Part shown: positions 15,799-24,808 of the stretch, in pieces
How the letters are laid out: the number at the start of each line of letters is the position of its first letter
Numbering within the stretch: position 1 is the first letter of the stretch
From: Leucobacter sp. UT-8R-CII-1-4
GTDB lineage: Bacteria > Actinomycetota > Actinomycetes > Actinomycetales > Microbacteriaceae
DNA length: 64,000 nt
Reading direction: 5' to 3'
Assembly: GCF_030010235.1 (NCBI RefSeq)
Contig: NZ_JASCRS010000005.1
Location: 1-64,000 of the forward strand
The notes under the pieces: model-generated
What the model was told of the DNA's origin: nothing
The model's input: the letters and a program-made list of their open reading frames with translations, nothing else
Database searches by the model: none
Translations under genes and position numbers: made by a program

Positions 15799-18453
15799 AT
15801 GCAGACCGCAGAGATCCGCCAGCGCTGGCTCGACTTTTTCGAGCAGCGTGGCCATACGGTCGTGCCTTCGGCATCGCTGGTGAGCGATGACCCGAGCCTG
15901 ATGTTCACGGTTGCAGGGATGGTGCCATTTGTGCCATACCTGTCTGGCCTGGTGCCCGCGCCGTATGATCGCGCGACCAGTGTGCAGAAGTGCATTCGCA
16001 CTAACGACATCGAGGAAGTCGGCAAGACCCCACGTCACGGCACATTTTTCCAAATGTGTGGCAACTTCTCGTTCGGCGACTACTTCAAGGAGGGAGCGAT
16101 CCGCTTCGCCTGGGAGCTGTTGACCGGTGCGGAAGATGCTGGTGGTCTCGGCTTTGAAGCGAAGGATCTCTGGGTCACTGTCTACGAAGACGACGACGAG
16201 GCGTTTGATCTTTGGCGTAATATCGCTGGCCTGCCTGAAGAGCGGATCCAGCGTCTCGGCAAAGACACCAATTATTGGTCGACAGGCCAGCCCGGACCTG
16301 CGGGACCGTGCAGTGAGATTTTTTTTGATCGTGGTCCTGCTTACGGTATTGATGGCGGCCCGGCTACAGATGACGATCGTTATGTCGAAATCTGGAACCT
16401 CGTTTTTATGCAGTACCAGATCACCAATGTGAAATCGAAGGTTGATTTTGACATTGTGGGGCCACTGCCGAAGCAAAATATCGACACCGGTATGGGACTT
16501 GAGCGTATTGCTTTCATTAAGCAGGGCGTCGAGAACATGTACGAGATCGATCAGGTTCGGCCCGTGCTTGATGCGGCAGCTGCTCTAGCTGGAAAAACTT
16601 ACGGCGAAAACGAAGAGGACGATGTTCGACTTCGTGTGATCGCTGACCACGTGCGTAGCGGTCTCATGTTGATCGCAGACGGGGTCACGCCCTCAAACGA
16701 GGGTCGCGGTTATATTCTTCGCCGTCTGCTTCGTCGTGTGGTGCGCTCGATGCGCCTACTCGGTGTTGAAGGCGCAACCTTTGAAACCCTGTTCCCAGCG
16801 TCACGTGATGCGATGAAGTCGGCGTATCCAGAAGTTGAGAGCGGCTTCGACTTCATCTCGCGTGCTGCATACGCTGAAGAAAAGACCTTCTTGCGCACCC
16901 TGAATTCGGGTACGCAGATTCTTGATAGCGCGGTTGACGCGGCCAAGGGCAGCGGATCGGAGCTGCCGGGCGACACCGCGTTTTTGCTGCATGACACCTA
17001 TGGCTTCCCAATCGAGCTCACTCTTGAGGTCGCAGAAGAGGCAGGTATTAGCGTCGACCGTGAGAAGTTCACGAGTCTGATGCAGGAGCAGCGCGATCGT
17101 GCGAAAGCGGATGCGAAAGCGAAGAAGGGTCAGCGTGCTGATCTTTCGATCTACAAGGAACTGCGTGGACTCGGCGAAACCAACTTTGTTGGTTACAACG
17201 AGCTTGTGCATGAGAGCCGTGTGCTCGGCATCGTTGTTGATGGGCAACCCGCCCCTGCAGCCAGCGAGGGTCAAATCGCCGAGCTAGTTCTTTCTGAGAC
17301 TAGCCTGTGGGCGGAGTCAGGCGGTCAGGACAGCGATCAGGGTCTCATCGTCGGCGACGGCTTTGAATCTGAGGTGCTTGACGTGCAGAAGCCGGTCCCC
17401 GGCCTCATCGTGCACACCGTGAGGGTGACCGTTGGCACTGTCGCCGTTGACGCACGTGCTGAAACTCGTGTTGATGCTGACTACCGCCGGGGAGCCACGC
17501 AGGCTCACTCGGCGACGCACATTGTGCATGCTGCCCTGCGCGACGTGCTCGGCCCGAACGCACACCAGGCCGGTTCGTACAACAAGGCTGGCTATATGCG
17601 TCTCGACTTCACTCACAGTGAAGCGCTGAGCACCGAAACCAAGAGCGAGATCGAAGAGATCGCGAACCTGGCTGTGCGCAGCGACTACGAGGTGGTCACT
17701 CGTGAGATGGCGCTCGACGAAGCGAAAGAGCTCGGCGCTATGGCCCTCTTTGGTGAGAAGTATGGCGACCGCGTGCGGGTGGTTGACATCGGTGGCCCTT
17801 GGTCACGCGAGCTTTGCGCCGGTACCCACGTTTCGAGCTCTGCCGAGGTTGGCATGATCAGCCTGGTTGGTGAAAGCTCGGTGGGTAGCACCAATCGCCG
17901 TGTTGAGTCGCTCGTTGGTATTGAGGCGTTCCGCAATTTTGCGGCGGAACGTGCGATTGTGCAGCAGCTCACCAGCGGCTTGAAGGTGCCTCGCCTTGAA
18001 CTGGTTGATCGCGTCAACGATTTGGCTGCTCAGCTGAAAGCTGCTGAGAAGAAGATCGCGCAGCTTGAGGCCGCGAAGCTGGGGGAGCGTATTCCTGAGC
18101 TTGCGGCTGGCGCTCTGCAAATCGGCGCATTCAAGGTGGTGCTGGCTTCGCTCGGCACGATCGGCTCGGCTGATGATCTGCGTGGTCTGGTACAGCAACT
18201 GCGCGAGCGACTGGCTGCCGAACCGGCTGTCGTGGTGCTCGCCGGAGAAGCGGGCGGTAAGCCTGTTGTTATCGCTGCTACCACTCCAGCTGCTCGTGAA
18301 ATTGGGGCGAAGGCTGGCGCGCTGGCCAAGCTTGGCGCTCAGGTGCTCGGCGGCGGTGGCGGCGGCAAGGACGACCTTGCTCAAGGCGGCGGTACCGATC
18401 CAGCGAAAATTAGCGACGCATTGGCTGAGATTCGTCGCAGCCTAGAGGCGTAA
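15799..18453 (+). CDS. alaS: alanine-tRNA ligase
   Basis: AlaRS (884 aa) charges tRNA-Ala and edits mischarged Ser and Gly. The class II catalytic core covers about 1-360, with RTNDIEEVGKTPRHGTFFQM (motif 1/2 region) and GMGLERIA (motif 3). The editing domain carries the zinc site HSATH (HxxxH) and, further on, CAGTH. A coiled coil and DHHA1-type domain with a Gly-rich segment (GGGGGGKDD) close the protein. Length is normal. A GGC-anticodon tRNA-Ala is also in this window, at 54088. Confidence 0.97.
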   Translation: MQTAEIRQRWLDFFEQRGHTVVPSASLVSDDPSLMFTVAGMVPFVPYLSGLVPAPYDRATSVQKCIRTNDIEEVGKTPRHGTFFQMCGNFSFGDYFKEGAIRFAWELLTGAEDAGGLGFEAKDLWVTVYEDDDEAFDLWRNIAGLPEERIQRLGKDTNYWSTGQPGPAGPCSEIFFDRGPAYGIDGGPATDDDRYVEIWNLVFMQYQITNVKSKVDFDIVGPLPKQNIDTGMGLERIAFIKQGVENMYEIDQVRPVLDAAAALAGKTYGENEEDDVRLRVIADHVRSGLMLIADGVTPSNEGRGYILRRLLRRVVRSMRLLGVEGATFETLFPASRDAMKSAYPEVESGFDFISRAAYAEEKTFLRTLNSGTQILDSAVDAAKGSGSELPGDTAFLLHDTYGFPIELTLEVAEEAGISVDREKFTSLMQEQRDRAKADAKAKKGQRADLSIYKELRGLGETNFVGYNELVHESRVLGIVVDGQPAPAASEGQIAELVLSETSLWAESGGQDSDQGLIVGDGFESEVLDVQKPVPGLIVHTVRVTVGTVAVDARAETRVDADYRRGATQAHSATHIVHAALRDVLGPNAHQAGSYNKAGYMRLDFTHSEALSTETKSEIEEIANLAVRSDYEVVTREMALDEAKELGAMALFGEKYGDRVRVVDIGGPWSRELCAGTHVSSSAEVGMISLVGESSVGSTNRRVESLVGIEAFRNFAAERAIVQQLTSGLKVPRLELVDRVNDLAAQLKAAEKKIAQLEAAKLGERIPELAAGALQIGAFKVVLASLGTIGSADDLRGLVQQLRERLAAEPAVVVLAGEAGGKPVVIAATTPAAREIGAKAGALAKLGAQVLGGGGGGKDDLAQGGGTDPAKISDALAEIRRSLEA

Positions 18454-18455
18454 GC

Positions 18456-18977
18456 GTGCGTTCTGGTGTTCGGATCGGCATCGATGTGGGCAAGGCCCGC
18501 ATCGGTGTCGCCCGCACCGATTTGCACGGCATGCTGGCAACTCCAGTCGAGACGGTTGCTCGTGATACGGCAGGCAGCGTCGATATCGCTCGAATTCTCT
18601 CGATTGCCGAAGAAATCTCAGCTGTTGAATTTGTGGTGGGGTTGCCGCTCAATATGAGTGGCAACCGAACTCCTTCAACTGAGGATGCCGAAGAATTTGC
18701 GCAGCGGATCGCTACCGCCGTATCGACTTCACCTGCTTTTTCGGCAGATGTTGAAGTGCGTCTGATTGATGAGCGTCTTTCGACCGTTTCAGCGCACGGT
18801 CAATTGCGGCAGGCAGGCAAGAAGACGAAACAAACCAAACAGATCATCGATCAGGCTGCAGCAGTCATCATCTTGCAGCAGGCGTTGGACATGGAGCGGG
18901 CTCGTGGAGCTGCGCCGGGTACGGTGGTAGCACCGCTTGCCAGTTCCACTGATTCGGCAACCACTCCCGATAGTTAA
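18456..18977 (+). CDS. ruvX: Holliday junction resolvase-like protein RuvX (YqgF)
   Basis: A 173-aa RNase H-fold protein: GIDVGKARIGVARTD at the start, VVGLPLNMSGNR in the middle and DERLSTVSA followed by a Lys/Gln-rich stretch and DQAAAVIILQQ at the end. YqgF proteins have been implicated in 16S rRNA 5' maturation in E. coli, and in junction or RNA cleavage elsewhere. The GTG start lies 2 bases after alaS, an arrangement common in actinobacteria (alaS-ruvX-mltG). The C-terminal Ala/Thr/Ser tail is disordered. Confidence 0.92.
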   Translation: MRSGVRIGIDVGKARIGVARTDLHGMLATPVETVARDTAGSVDIARILSIAEEISAVEFVVGLPLNMSGNRTPSTEDAEEFAQRIATAVSTSPAFSADVEVRLIDERLSTVSAHGQLRQAGKKTKQTKQIIDQAAAVIILQQALDMERARGAAPGTVVAPLASSTDSATTPDS

Positions 18978-19012
18978 CGAAGTATGACTCAGACACAGAA
19001 AGTCAATGAAAT

Positions 19013-20119
19013 ATGACTCATCAGGCACGTCCCGAAAAAAAGTCAAAAAAACGACTGATTATTGTGCTGAGTTCAGTGCTGGTTGCTCTGCTGGTGCTTG
19101 GCGGCACTGGCGCTATTGTCTGGGCGAACTTTGGTGAGCGTATTTCGCTCGCCCTTGGTTGGACCACCAACGATTTTGAGGGTCAGGGCCGCGACGAGGT
19201 TATCGTCACGATCCGAAGCGGCGATATCGGCGAAGACGTTGCGCAAACCCTTGAGGACGCTGGTGTAGTGAAAACCTCGCAGGCTTTTTACCAGCTACTC
19301 CTTGAGCAGAAGGAGCCGGTTGAATTTCAGGTTGGTTCGTACCAACTGAAACTTGAAATGAGTTCGCAGGCCGCACTTGATGCGTTGCAGGACGAGGCAA
19401 ATCGGGTGGAACTCTCTGTCGTGCTGCCAGAAGGCATCTCTGCGCAAGACGCATTTGAGCGTGCTGCAAAGGTGACCGGCCTGCCACTGAGCGACTTTGA
19501 GGAGGCTGCGAAGGATCCAAGTAAGTTTGGTGTTCCGCAGAACTTCCCTTCGATTGAGGGCTTCCTGTTCCCGGCAACCTATATCTTCGAGCCAGATGAC
19601 ACTGCTGAGAGCATTATTCAGACCATGGTCGACCGCATGTGGCAGGCGCTCGATGAGCACGGTGTGCCCGAGTCGGACGTCCTGCGTGTCGTGACTTTGG
19701 CCTCGATTGTGCAGAAGGAAGCCGGAAGCACCGAAGACATGCCAAAGATTTCGCGGGTGTTCCTGAACCGTATTGATGTTGGCATGAACCTGCAATCTGA
19801 CGCAACGGTTTCGTATGGCACTGGCAACCCTGACAACACTGTCTGGACCTCCGACGCCGAGCGTGAAGACGCGAGCAACAAGTACAACACCTACGCGAAC
19901 CCAGGTCTGCCGATCGGCCCAATCGGCTTGCCCGGAGACGCCGCCATCGATGCAGCGATGAACCCTGCTGACGGTGCTTGGATCTTCTTCACCGCAGTGA
20001 ACCTGGAAAGCGGAGAGACCGCATTCGCCGATGATGAAGCAGGACACCAGGCAAACGTCGCAAGACTGCACGAGTGGTGCTCGGCGCATGAGAGTTCCGG
20101 TGGCAAATACTGTGACTGA
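19013..20119 (+). CDS. mltG: endolytic peptidoglycan transglycosylase MltG
   Basis: MltG (368 aa) cleaves nascent glycan strands at the membrane. A basic cytosolic tail (EKKSKKR) leads into one membrane helix (about 14-38). The periplasmic part has a LysM-like small domain (DEVIVTIRSGDIGEDVAQTL) and the YceG catalytic domain, with PSIEGFLFPATY and ASIVQKEAG, whose Glu is the catalytic residue of the family. Cys residues near the C terminus are unlikely to be catalytic. aroE overlaps its 3' end. Confidence 0.94.
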   Translation: MTHQARPEKKSKKRLIIVLSSVLVALLVLGGTGAIVWANFGERISLALGWTTNDFEGQGRDEVIVTIRSGDIGEDVAQTLEDAGVVKTSQAFYQLLLEQKEPVEFQVGSYQLKLEMSSQAALDALQDEANRVELSVVLPEGISAQDAFERAAKVTGLPLSDFEEAAKDPSKFGVPQNFPSIEGFLFPATYIFEPDDTAESIIQTMVDRMWQALDEHGVPESDVLRVVTLASIVQKEAGSTEDMPKISRVFLNRIDVGMNLQSDATVSYGTGNPDNTVWTSDAEREDASNKYNTYANPGLPIGPIGLPGDAAIDAAMNPADGAWIFFTAVNLESGETAFADDEAGHQANVARLHEWCSAHESSGGKYCD

Positions 20120-21017
20120 TCCTCGCATTCAGTTGCCAAGCGCCGCACAGTTGGCGGTGCTTGGCTCACCAATTGCGCATTCGCAGTCGCCGGCGATTCA
20201 TACCGCGGCCTATCGGACTCTCGGACTTGCCTGGCAATACGGTCGGCACGAGCTGCAGTCAGCAGATCTTGCCTCTTTTCTCGCCGAGCGCGACGAACAT
20301 TGGCGGGGACTGTCGCTCACCATGCCGCTCAAGGAAGAAGCGCACCGCCTTGCGACGGTGCTCGATCCGATTGCGAGCGAGAGCGGAGTAGTAAACACAC
20401 TGTTTCGGGTGACGGGTGCTGGCGACAGCGCTGCGTGGGCCGGTTTTAACACCGACGTTGGCGGTTTGGCTGCAGCCATTGCCCGTGAGAACTTCGATGC
20501 CTCGCACACCCTTGTATTTGGCGCAGGTGCGACCGCTGTCTCTGCGGTGCTTGCCGCTCGAAGCCTTGGCGCAGAACGCGTCACAGTGTTCGCTCGCAGA
20601 CTTGAAACTGCGGTGGATCTGGCCCAGCATTTTGACGGAACCCAGCAGCCTGGCAGCGAAGCTGTGCGGGTCGAGGCCGCAGAACTCTATCTCGATGATG
20701 CGCTATCGCGAGCAGCTCAGCGCGAAACGTTTGTTGACGCCAGCCTCGTGATTTCAACGCTCCCGGGTGGAAGCGTTGACTGGGATCGCGTCGCAACTCT
20801 TGGTCTCGCCGACACTTTTGATGTGTCATATAACCCTTGGCCCTCCGAACTCGCCACACGCACTGAAGCTCTTCGCAAACGGGTGGCGGCAGGCACCGGC
20901 ATGCTGGTGGAGCAAGCGCTCTTGCAGATACGAATCTTTATGAATGGCGATCCGGCGTTGCCACTAGAAAACGAGACCGCTGTGCTGGCCGCAATGCGCG
21001 ACGCGGTTGTCGCGTAA
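20088..21017 (+). CDS. aroE: shikimate dehydrogenase
   Basis: AroE (309 aa with this start) reduces 3-dehydroshikimate with NADPH. The N-terminal substrate site has LGSPIAHSQSPAIH and the catalytic Lys in TMPLKEEA. The NADPH-binding domain has the glycine motif FGAGATAVSAV, and NPWPSEL lies near the C terminus. The reading frame runs back into mltG. ATG at 20088 and GTG at 20100 and 20112 are all possible starts, each overlapping the mltG end. I give the first of these with low certainty on the exact start. It opens the aromatic amino-acid block. Confidence 0.93.
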   Translation: MRVPVANTVTDPRIQLPSAAQLAVLGSPIAHSQSPAIHTAAYRTLGLAWQYGRHELQSADLASFLAERDEHWRGLSLTMPLKEEAHRLATVLDPIASESGVVNTLFRVTGAGDSAAWAGFNTDVGGLAAAIARENFDASHTLVFGAGATAVSAVLAARSLGAERVTVFARRLETAVDLAQHFDGTQQPGSEAVRVEAAELYLDDALSRAAQRETFVDASLVISTLPGGSVDWDRVATLGLADTFDVSYNPWPSELATRTEALRKRVAAGTGMLVEQALLQIRIFMNGDPALPLENETAVLAAMRDAVVA

Positions 21018-21037
21018 CTGAGAACAAACGAGTCGAC

Positions 21038-21844
21038 ATGCTTACCCCCGCTCCGGAGAGCTTTCGAGAGAAATTGCACACGACTGGTGCCCCGGCAACA
21101 CCAAAGCCAGCCGCAACGATAGTGCTGTTGCGCGAGGGCGCAGACGGTCTCGAAGCCTTTCTCATGCGACGGCAGACCAGCATGGCGTTTGCCGCGGGCA
21201 TGTATGTGTTCCCTGGCGGCGGCGTACACAAGGCAGACCGAGAAGAGCTGCCCTGGATCGGTCCAGACTCAGCGTGGTTTGCCGAGCGATTTCATTCGAG
21301 CGTGGAAGTTGCGCACGAAATGGTTGTGGCGGCTGCGCGCGAGACGTTCGAAGAAACGGGGGTGTTGCTCGCTGGGCCTGACGCTCACTCGGTCGTTAGC
21401 GATACCGGGGTCTATCACGAGGCTCGCGCGGCGCTGGAGCGGCACGAATTTACATTTGCAGAGTTCTTGCACGCCGAGCAGTTGATGCTTCGTGCAGACC
21501 TGCTGGCACCGTGGGCTCACTGGATCACTCCGGCGTTTGAACCTCGCCGCTTTGACACCTGCTTTTTTGTGGCTTTGGTGCCCGAAGGTCAGCAAATTGA
21601 GTCGGTGAGCGGCGAAGCCGACAGATCTGAGTGGGTTTCCTTACGCGAAGCACTGCGGCGAGTCGAGGCCCGAGAAGCGATGATGATGCCGCCCACCAAA
21701 GTGGTCTGCGCAGAACTACTCGAAGAACGGGTTGATTCGCTTGCTGCGGCTGCAGCTGCGCGCACGATCCGTACGATTCAACCAAGACTGCGCGAAATTG
21801 ACGGCAAACTGTGGCTTGATACCGGAGAGGATCCAGCGTCTTGA
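21038..21844 (+). CDS. Nudix hydrolase
   Basis: A 268-aa protein with a Nudix core: VFPGGGVHKAD leading to an expanded Nudix box with AARETFEETGVLL (RExxEExG). The loop between the glycine segment and the helix is unusually long, which is seen in NUDT7/19-like acyl-CoA hydrolases, although I cannot assign the substrate. The domain continues to about 200, with DTCFFVALVPEGQ. Its last bases overlap the start of the next gene (TTGA), so the two are coupled. This Nudix/metallo-beta-lactamase pairing recurs in actinobacteria. Confidence 0.85.
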   Translation: MLTPAPESFREKLHTTGAPATPKPAATIVLLREGADGLEAFLMRRQTSMAFAAGMYVFPGGGVHKADREELPWIGPDSAWFAERFHSSVEVAHEMVVAAARETFEETGVLLAGPDAHSVVSDTGVYHEARAALERHEFTFAEFLHAEQLMLRADLLAPWAHWITPAFEPRRFDTCFFVALVPEGQQIESVSGEADRSEWVSLREALRRVEAREAMMMPPTKVVCAELLEERVDSLAAAAAARTIRTIQPRLREIDGKLWLDTGEDPAS

Positions 21845-22653
21845 AAGATGAGCACCTGAGCAACGTCACCGAGCGAGCACTTTTGGTGCGCGCCGACAAT
21901 CCGAGTGTGATGACCCTCGACGGCACAAACACTTGGTTACTTCGTGAACCAGGTTCAAGCAGCGTAGTGGTGCTTGATCCAGGCCCGCTTGACGAGGATC
22001 ACCTGGCCCGCTTGATTGAAGTCGCGGGGCGCGATGGCGGCCATATAGATTTGGTGCTCTACTCGCACTGGCACCCCGACCATACCGATTCGATCGACCG
22101 CTTTTTTGAACTCACCGGGGCTCCGGCCCGGGCGCTCGACTCAACCTGGTGCCGCAATGCTGAGCCGCTAACAGCGGGTGAAGTGCTGAGCGTTGGTGGC
22201 CTTGAGATTGAAGTGATGGCAACACCCGGCCACACAATGGATTCGATTTGTCTGGTGCTGACGGCAGAGCAGAGCTTGCTCAGCGCCGACACGATCTTGG
22301 GCACCGGCACGACAGTGGTGGCGCACCCCGATGGCGCGCTCGGCCCTTATCTAGATTCACTTGCAGCGATTCGGCAGCGGATCGTGGCAGGCGATGTGCG
22401 TCACATTCTGCCGGGGCATGGCCCGTCTATTTCCGATCCACTCACCGTTGTTGACGGCTATCTTGCACATCGGGCGAGCCGACTTGAGCAGGTTCGGGCC
22501 GCGCTCGAAGCGGGAGACACCACTGCGATGCAGGTGGTCGAACGGGTGTATGCCGAGGTAGATCGTTCGGTGTGGTTTGCAGCTGAGATGAGCGTGCGCG
22601 CGCAGATGGACTACCTTGCAGGTCGGTCCGACGCGGCGAGTATGGAAGTATAG
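21841..22653 (+). CDS. metallo-beta-lactamase-fold hydrolase
   Basis: A 270-aa MBL-fold protein. The zinc-binding motif is SHWHPDHTDS (HxHxDH), with later ligands in TPGHTMDSI, LSADTILG and LPGHGPSI. The C-terminal helical part resembles the LACTB2/glyoxalase II-like ribonuclease or thioesterase group. The start is the TTG at 21841 that overlaps the Nudix stop codon; a GTG at 21886 is an alternative. It is the second gene of the Nudix-MBL pair. Substrate unknown. Confidence 0.87.
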   Translation: MKDEHLSNVTERALLVRADNPSVMTLDGTNTWLLREPGSSSVVVLDPGPLDEDHLARLIEVAGRDGGHIDLVLYSHWHPDHTDSIDRFFELTGAPARALDSTWCRNAEPLTAGEVLSVGGLEIEVMATPGHTMDSICLVLTAEQSLLSADTILGTGTTVVAHPDGALGPYLDSLAAIRQRIVAGDVRHILPGHGPSISDPLTVVDGYLAHRASRLEQVRAALEAGDTTAMQVVERVYAEVDRSVWFAAEMSVRAQMDYLAGRSDAASMEV

Positions 22654-22812
22654 AGGCTATGAGGTGCATATCGTCTTGTGCCGGGAGACAGCTTGTCTCA
22701 AGGAATAGTCGATAGTCGCACAACACTTGATGCGTCGGCACGCACCGTCGACGCTTGGCGAATTTGACCATTCGAAGACGCCAGACACCCCTTTGCTCGG
22801 AAGAAGGATGCC

Positions 22813-24009
22813 ATGTTGCGCTGGCTAACCGCCGGAGAATCTCACGGCCCAGAACTCATCGCTGTACTTGAAGGTATGCCTGCCGGCGTGCCGCTTTCAC
22901 TCGACCTCGTTCGTGAAGATCTCGCGCGGCGAAAGCTCGGTTACGGCCGTGGCTCGCGTATGAAGTTTGAGCAAGATGAGCTCAACTTTTCGGGTGGTGT
23001 GGTGCAAGGACGCACCATTGGCGGCCCAATTGCGCTGCGGATCGGCAACACAGAGTGGCCAAAGTGGGTTGAGGTGATGAACCCGGAGGCGACCGAACTG
23101 AGCGAGCGCTCGCGTGGGCGAGGTGCCGCGCTGACCCGCCCTCGCCCAGGTCACGCCGACCTTGCTGGCATGCAAAAGTACGGCTTTGACGAGGCACGGC
23201 CCGTGCTTGAGCGCGCGAGCGCCCGCGAGACCGCAGCGCGTGTTGCTCTTGGAGCGGTGGCGCGAGCGTTCCTCGGCGAGCTTGGCATTCGGCTGGTGAG
23301 CCATACACTTTCGATCGGCCCGGTTGAGGTGCCTCGTGGCTCTGCGTTGCCTCGCCCCGAAGACGTTGATCAACTTGACGCTGATCCGCTGCGGTGCTTT
23401 GACGCCGAAACCAGCGCTCGCATGGTCGAAGAAGTCGAAGACACTAAGAAGTCGGGCGACACCATCGGTGGTGTCGTGGAAGTGCTTGCTTATGGTTTGC
23501 CACCCGGGCTCGGCTCGTACGTACACTGGGACCGCCGCCTAGATTCGCGCCTTGCTGGTGCGCTGATGGGAATTCAGGCGATTAAGGCCGTTGAAGTTGG
23601 CGACGGCTTTGAAACTACGAAGCGCCGCGGTTCAGAGGCCCACGACGAACTGCACTTGCGTGACGGCCGTATTGAGCGTGATACCGATCGCGCCGGTGGT
23701 ATCGAGGGCGGCATGACCACTGGCCAGGTGCTGCGTGTTCGCGCAGGCATGAAGCCAATCGCTACTGTGCCGAACGCGCTCAAGACTATTGATGTCGCTA
23801 CTGGCGAAGAGTCGAAAGCTCACCACCAGCGCAGCGATGTTTCGGCGGTTCCCGCTGCCGGTGTGGTTGCCGAGGCAATGGTTGCGCTGATTTTGGCCGA
23901 CGCAGTGACTGAGAAGTTTGGTGGCGATAGCGTTGCCGAAACCAAGCGCAATATGGAGAGCTACTTGGCAGCCATTCCCGAGGTGCTGCAGACCGCTATC
24001 GAGTCGTGA
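22813..24009 (+). CDS. aroC: chorismate synthase
   Basis: AroC (398 aa) converts EPSP to chorismate using reduced FMN. The family start [18 protein letters not shown] is exact. [18 protein letters not shown], the [10 protein letters not shown] signature and [13 protein letters not shown] are present. Length is normal. The ATG has AAGAAGGA upstream. The 160-base gap before it contains a GAGACA/TGTCTC hairpin (22685-22699) and probably the promoter. Its stop overlaps the aroK GTG by 4 bases. Confidence 0.97.
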   Translation: MLRWLTAGESHGPELIAVLEGMPAGVPLSLDLVREDLARRKLGYGRGSRMKFEQDELNFSGGVVQGRTIGGPIALRIGNTEWPKWVEVMNPEATELSERSRGRGAALTRPRPGHADLAGMQKYGFDEARPVLERASARETAARVALGAVARAFLGELGIRLVSHTLSIGPVEVPRGSALPRPEDVDQLDADPLRCFDAETSARMVEEVEDTKKSGDTIGGVVEVLAYGLPPGLGSYVHWDRRLDSRLAGALMGIQAIKAVEVGDGFETTKRRGSEAHDELHLRDGRIERDTDRAGGIEGGMTTGQVLRVRAGMKPIATVPNALKTIDVATGEESKAHHQRSDVSAVPAAGVVAEAMVALILADAVTEKFGGDSVAETKRNMESYLAAIPEVLQTAIES

Positions 24010-24791
24010 TCGAAGACCCCGCAGCATCGCACCCGGTGCCATCGCCACCGAGGCACCCGCTGACCCAGCCGGTGCCAATTGTGGAGACCCCTGCGCCAAA
24101 ACGTGCGAAGCGTCGCAGACGTCGGGGCCGGGGGCGCGGTCGTTTGCCCGAGAGAACCATCGTGTTTGTTGGACCGATGGCGGCAGGCAAAACCAGTCTT
24201 GGTCGTAAGGTTGCAAAAGATCTTGGCGTGAAGTTTGTTGATAGTGATGCGGTGTTTCAGTCGAGGCACGGCGTCATTACCGACTTTTTTGAGAAGCACG
24301 GTGAGGCAGAGTTTCGGCGTATCGAGGCTGAGATTATTGCTGAACAGCTGGCTCAGCCGGGCTTGCGAATTCTGGCGCTCGGCGGGGGAGCAGTGCTCAC
24401 AGACTCAACCAGAGCCTTGCTTCGTGACTACCCGGTGATCCTGTTGATGACTACTCAGGCTGCCGTGTTGAAGACCGCAAATCTGTCGCGCCGTCCATTG
24501 CTTCGTGACGACCCAGCAGCCTGGGGGCGAATTCTCGAAGCCCGTAAGCCTCTCTACGAAGAGGTTTCTGACATTACTTTCCGCACCGACCGTGCGACCA
24601 AAGAGCAGCTCAGTCGTCGCGTCATCGAGTGGGCAAAAGCCCGAGGTCGCCGTGACGCGCGCAAAGCTGCCGCAGAAGCACAGGTCGCCGTAGAAGCACA
24701 GGCCGCCGTAGAAGCACAGGCCACTGCAGAGGCTCAGGTCGCTGCAGAAGCAACGCCGAGCAGCCAAGATTTCACTCAAGAAGCCAACTAG
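24006..24791 (+). CDS. aroK: shikimate kinase with an arginine-rich N-terminal extension and a repeat tail
   Basis: The kinase core (about 50-220) phosphorylates shikimate: Walker A GPMAAGKT at 56-63, the VDSDAVF substrate motif and ALGGGAVL, with SRRPLLR in the lid. It is 261 aa where typical AroK is about 170-180. About 48 extra N-terminal residues are Pro-rich and then strongly basic ([12 protein letters not shown]). About 40 extra C-terminal residues form Ala/Glu/Val/Gln repeats. The GTG start overlaps aroC; starting inside the extension would require a codon that is not apparent near the core. The role of the extensions is unknown. Confidence 0.92.
   Translation: MIEDPAASHPVPSPPRHPLTQPVPIVETPAPKRAKRRRRRGRGRGRLPERTIVFVGPMAAGKTSLGRKVAKDLGVKFVDSDAVFQSRHGVITDFFEKHGEAEFRRIEAEIIAEQLAQPGLRILALGGGAVLTDSTRALLRDYPVILLMTTQAAVLKTANLSRRPLLRDDPAAWGRILEARKPLYEEVSDITFRTDRATKEQLSRRVIEWAKARGRRDARKAAAEAQVAVEAQAAVEAQATAEAQVAAEATPSSQDFTQEAN
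24672..24752 (+). repeat. 18-bp tandem repeats in the aroK tail
   Basis: Four and a half degenerate 18-bp units starting GCAGAAGCACAGGTCGCC encode the six-residue repeat [24 protein letters not shown]. The units keep frame, and the product is a predicted single helix. Confidence 0.8.
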
Positions 24792-24808
24792 AAACGAGAG
24801 TGCAGACG

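Noticed and set aside
18456-18977. RuvX as a replacement for the missing RuvC
   Set aside because: RuvX is a separate conserved family found together with RuvC in most bacteria, so its presence says nothing about loss of RuvC.
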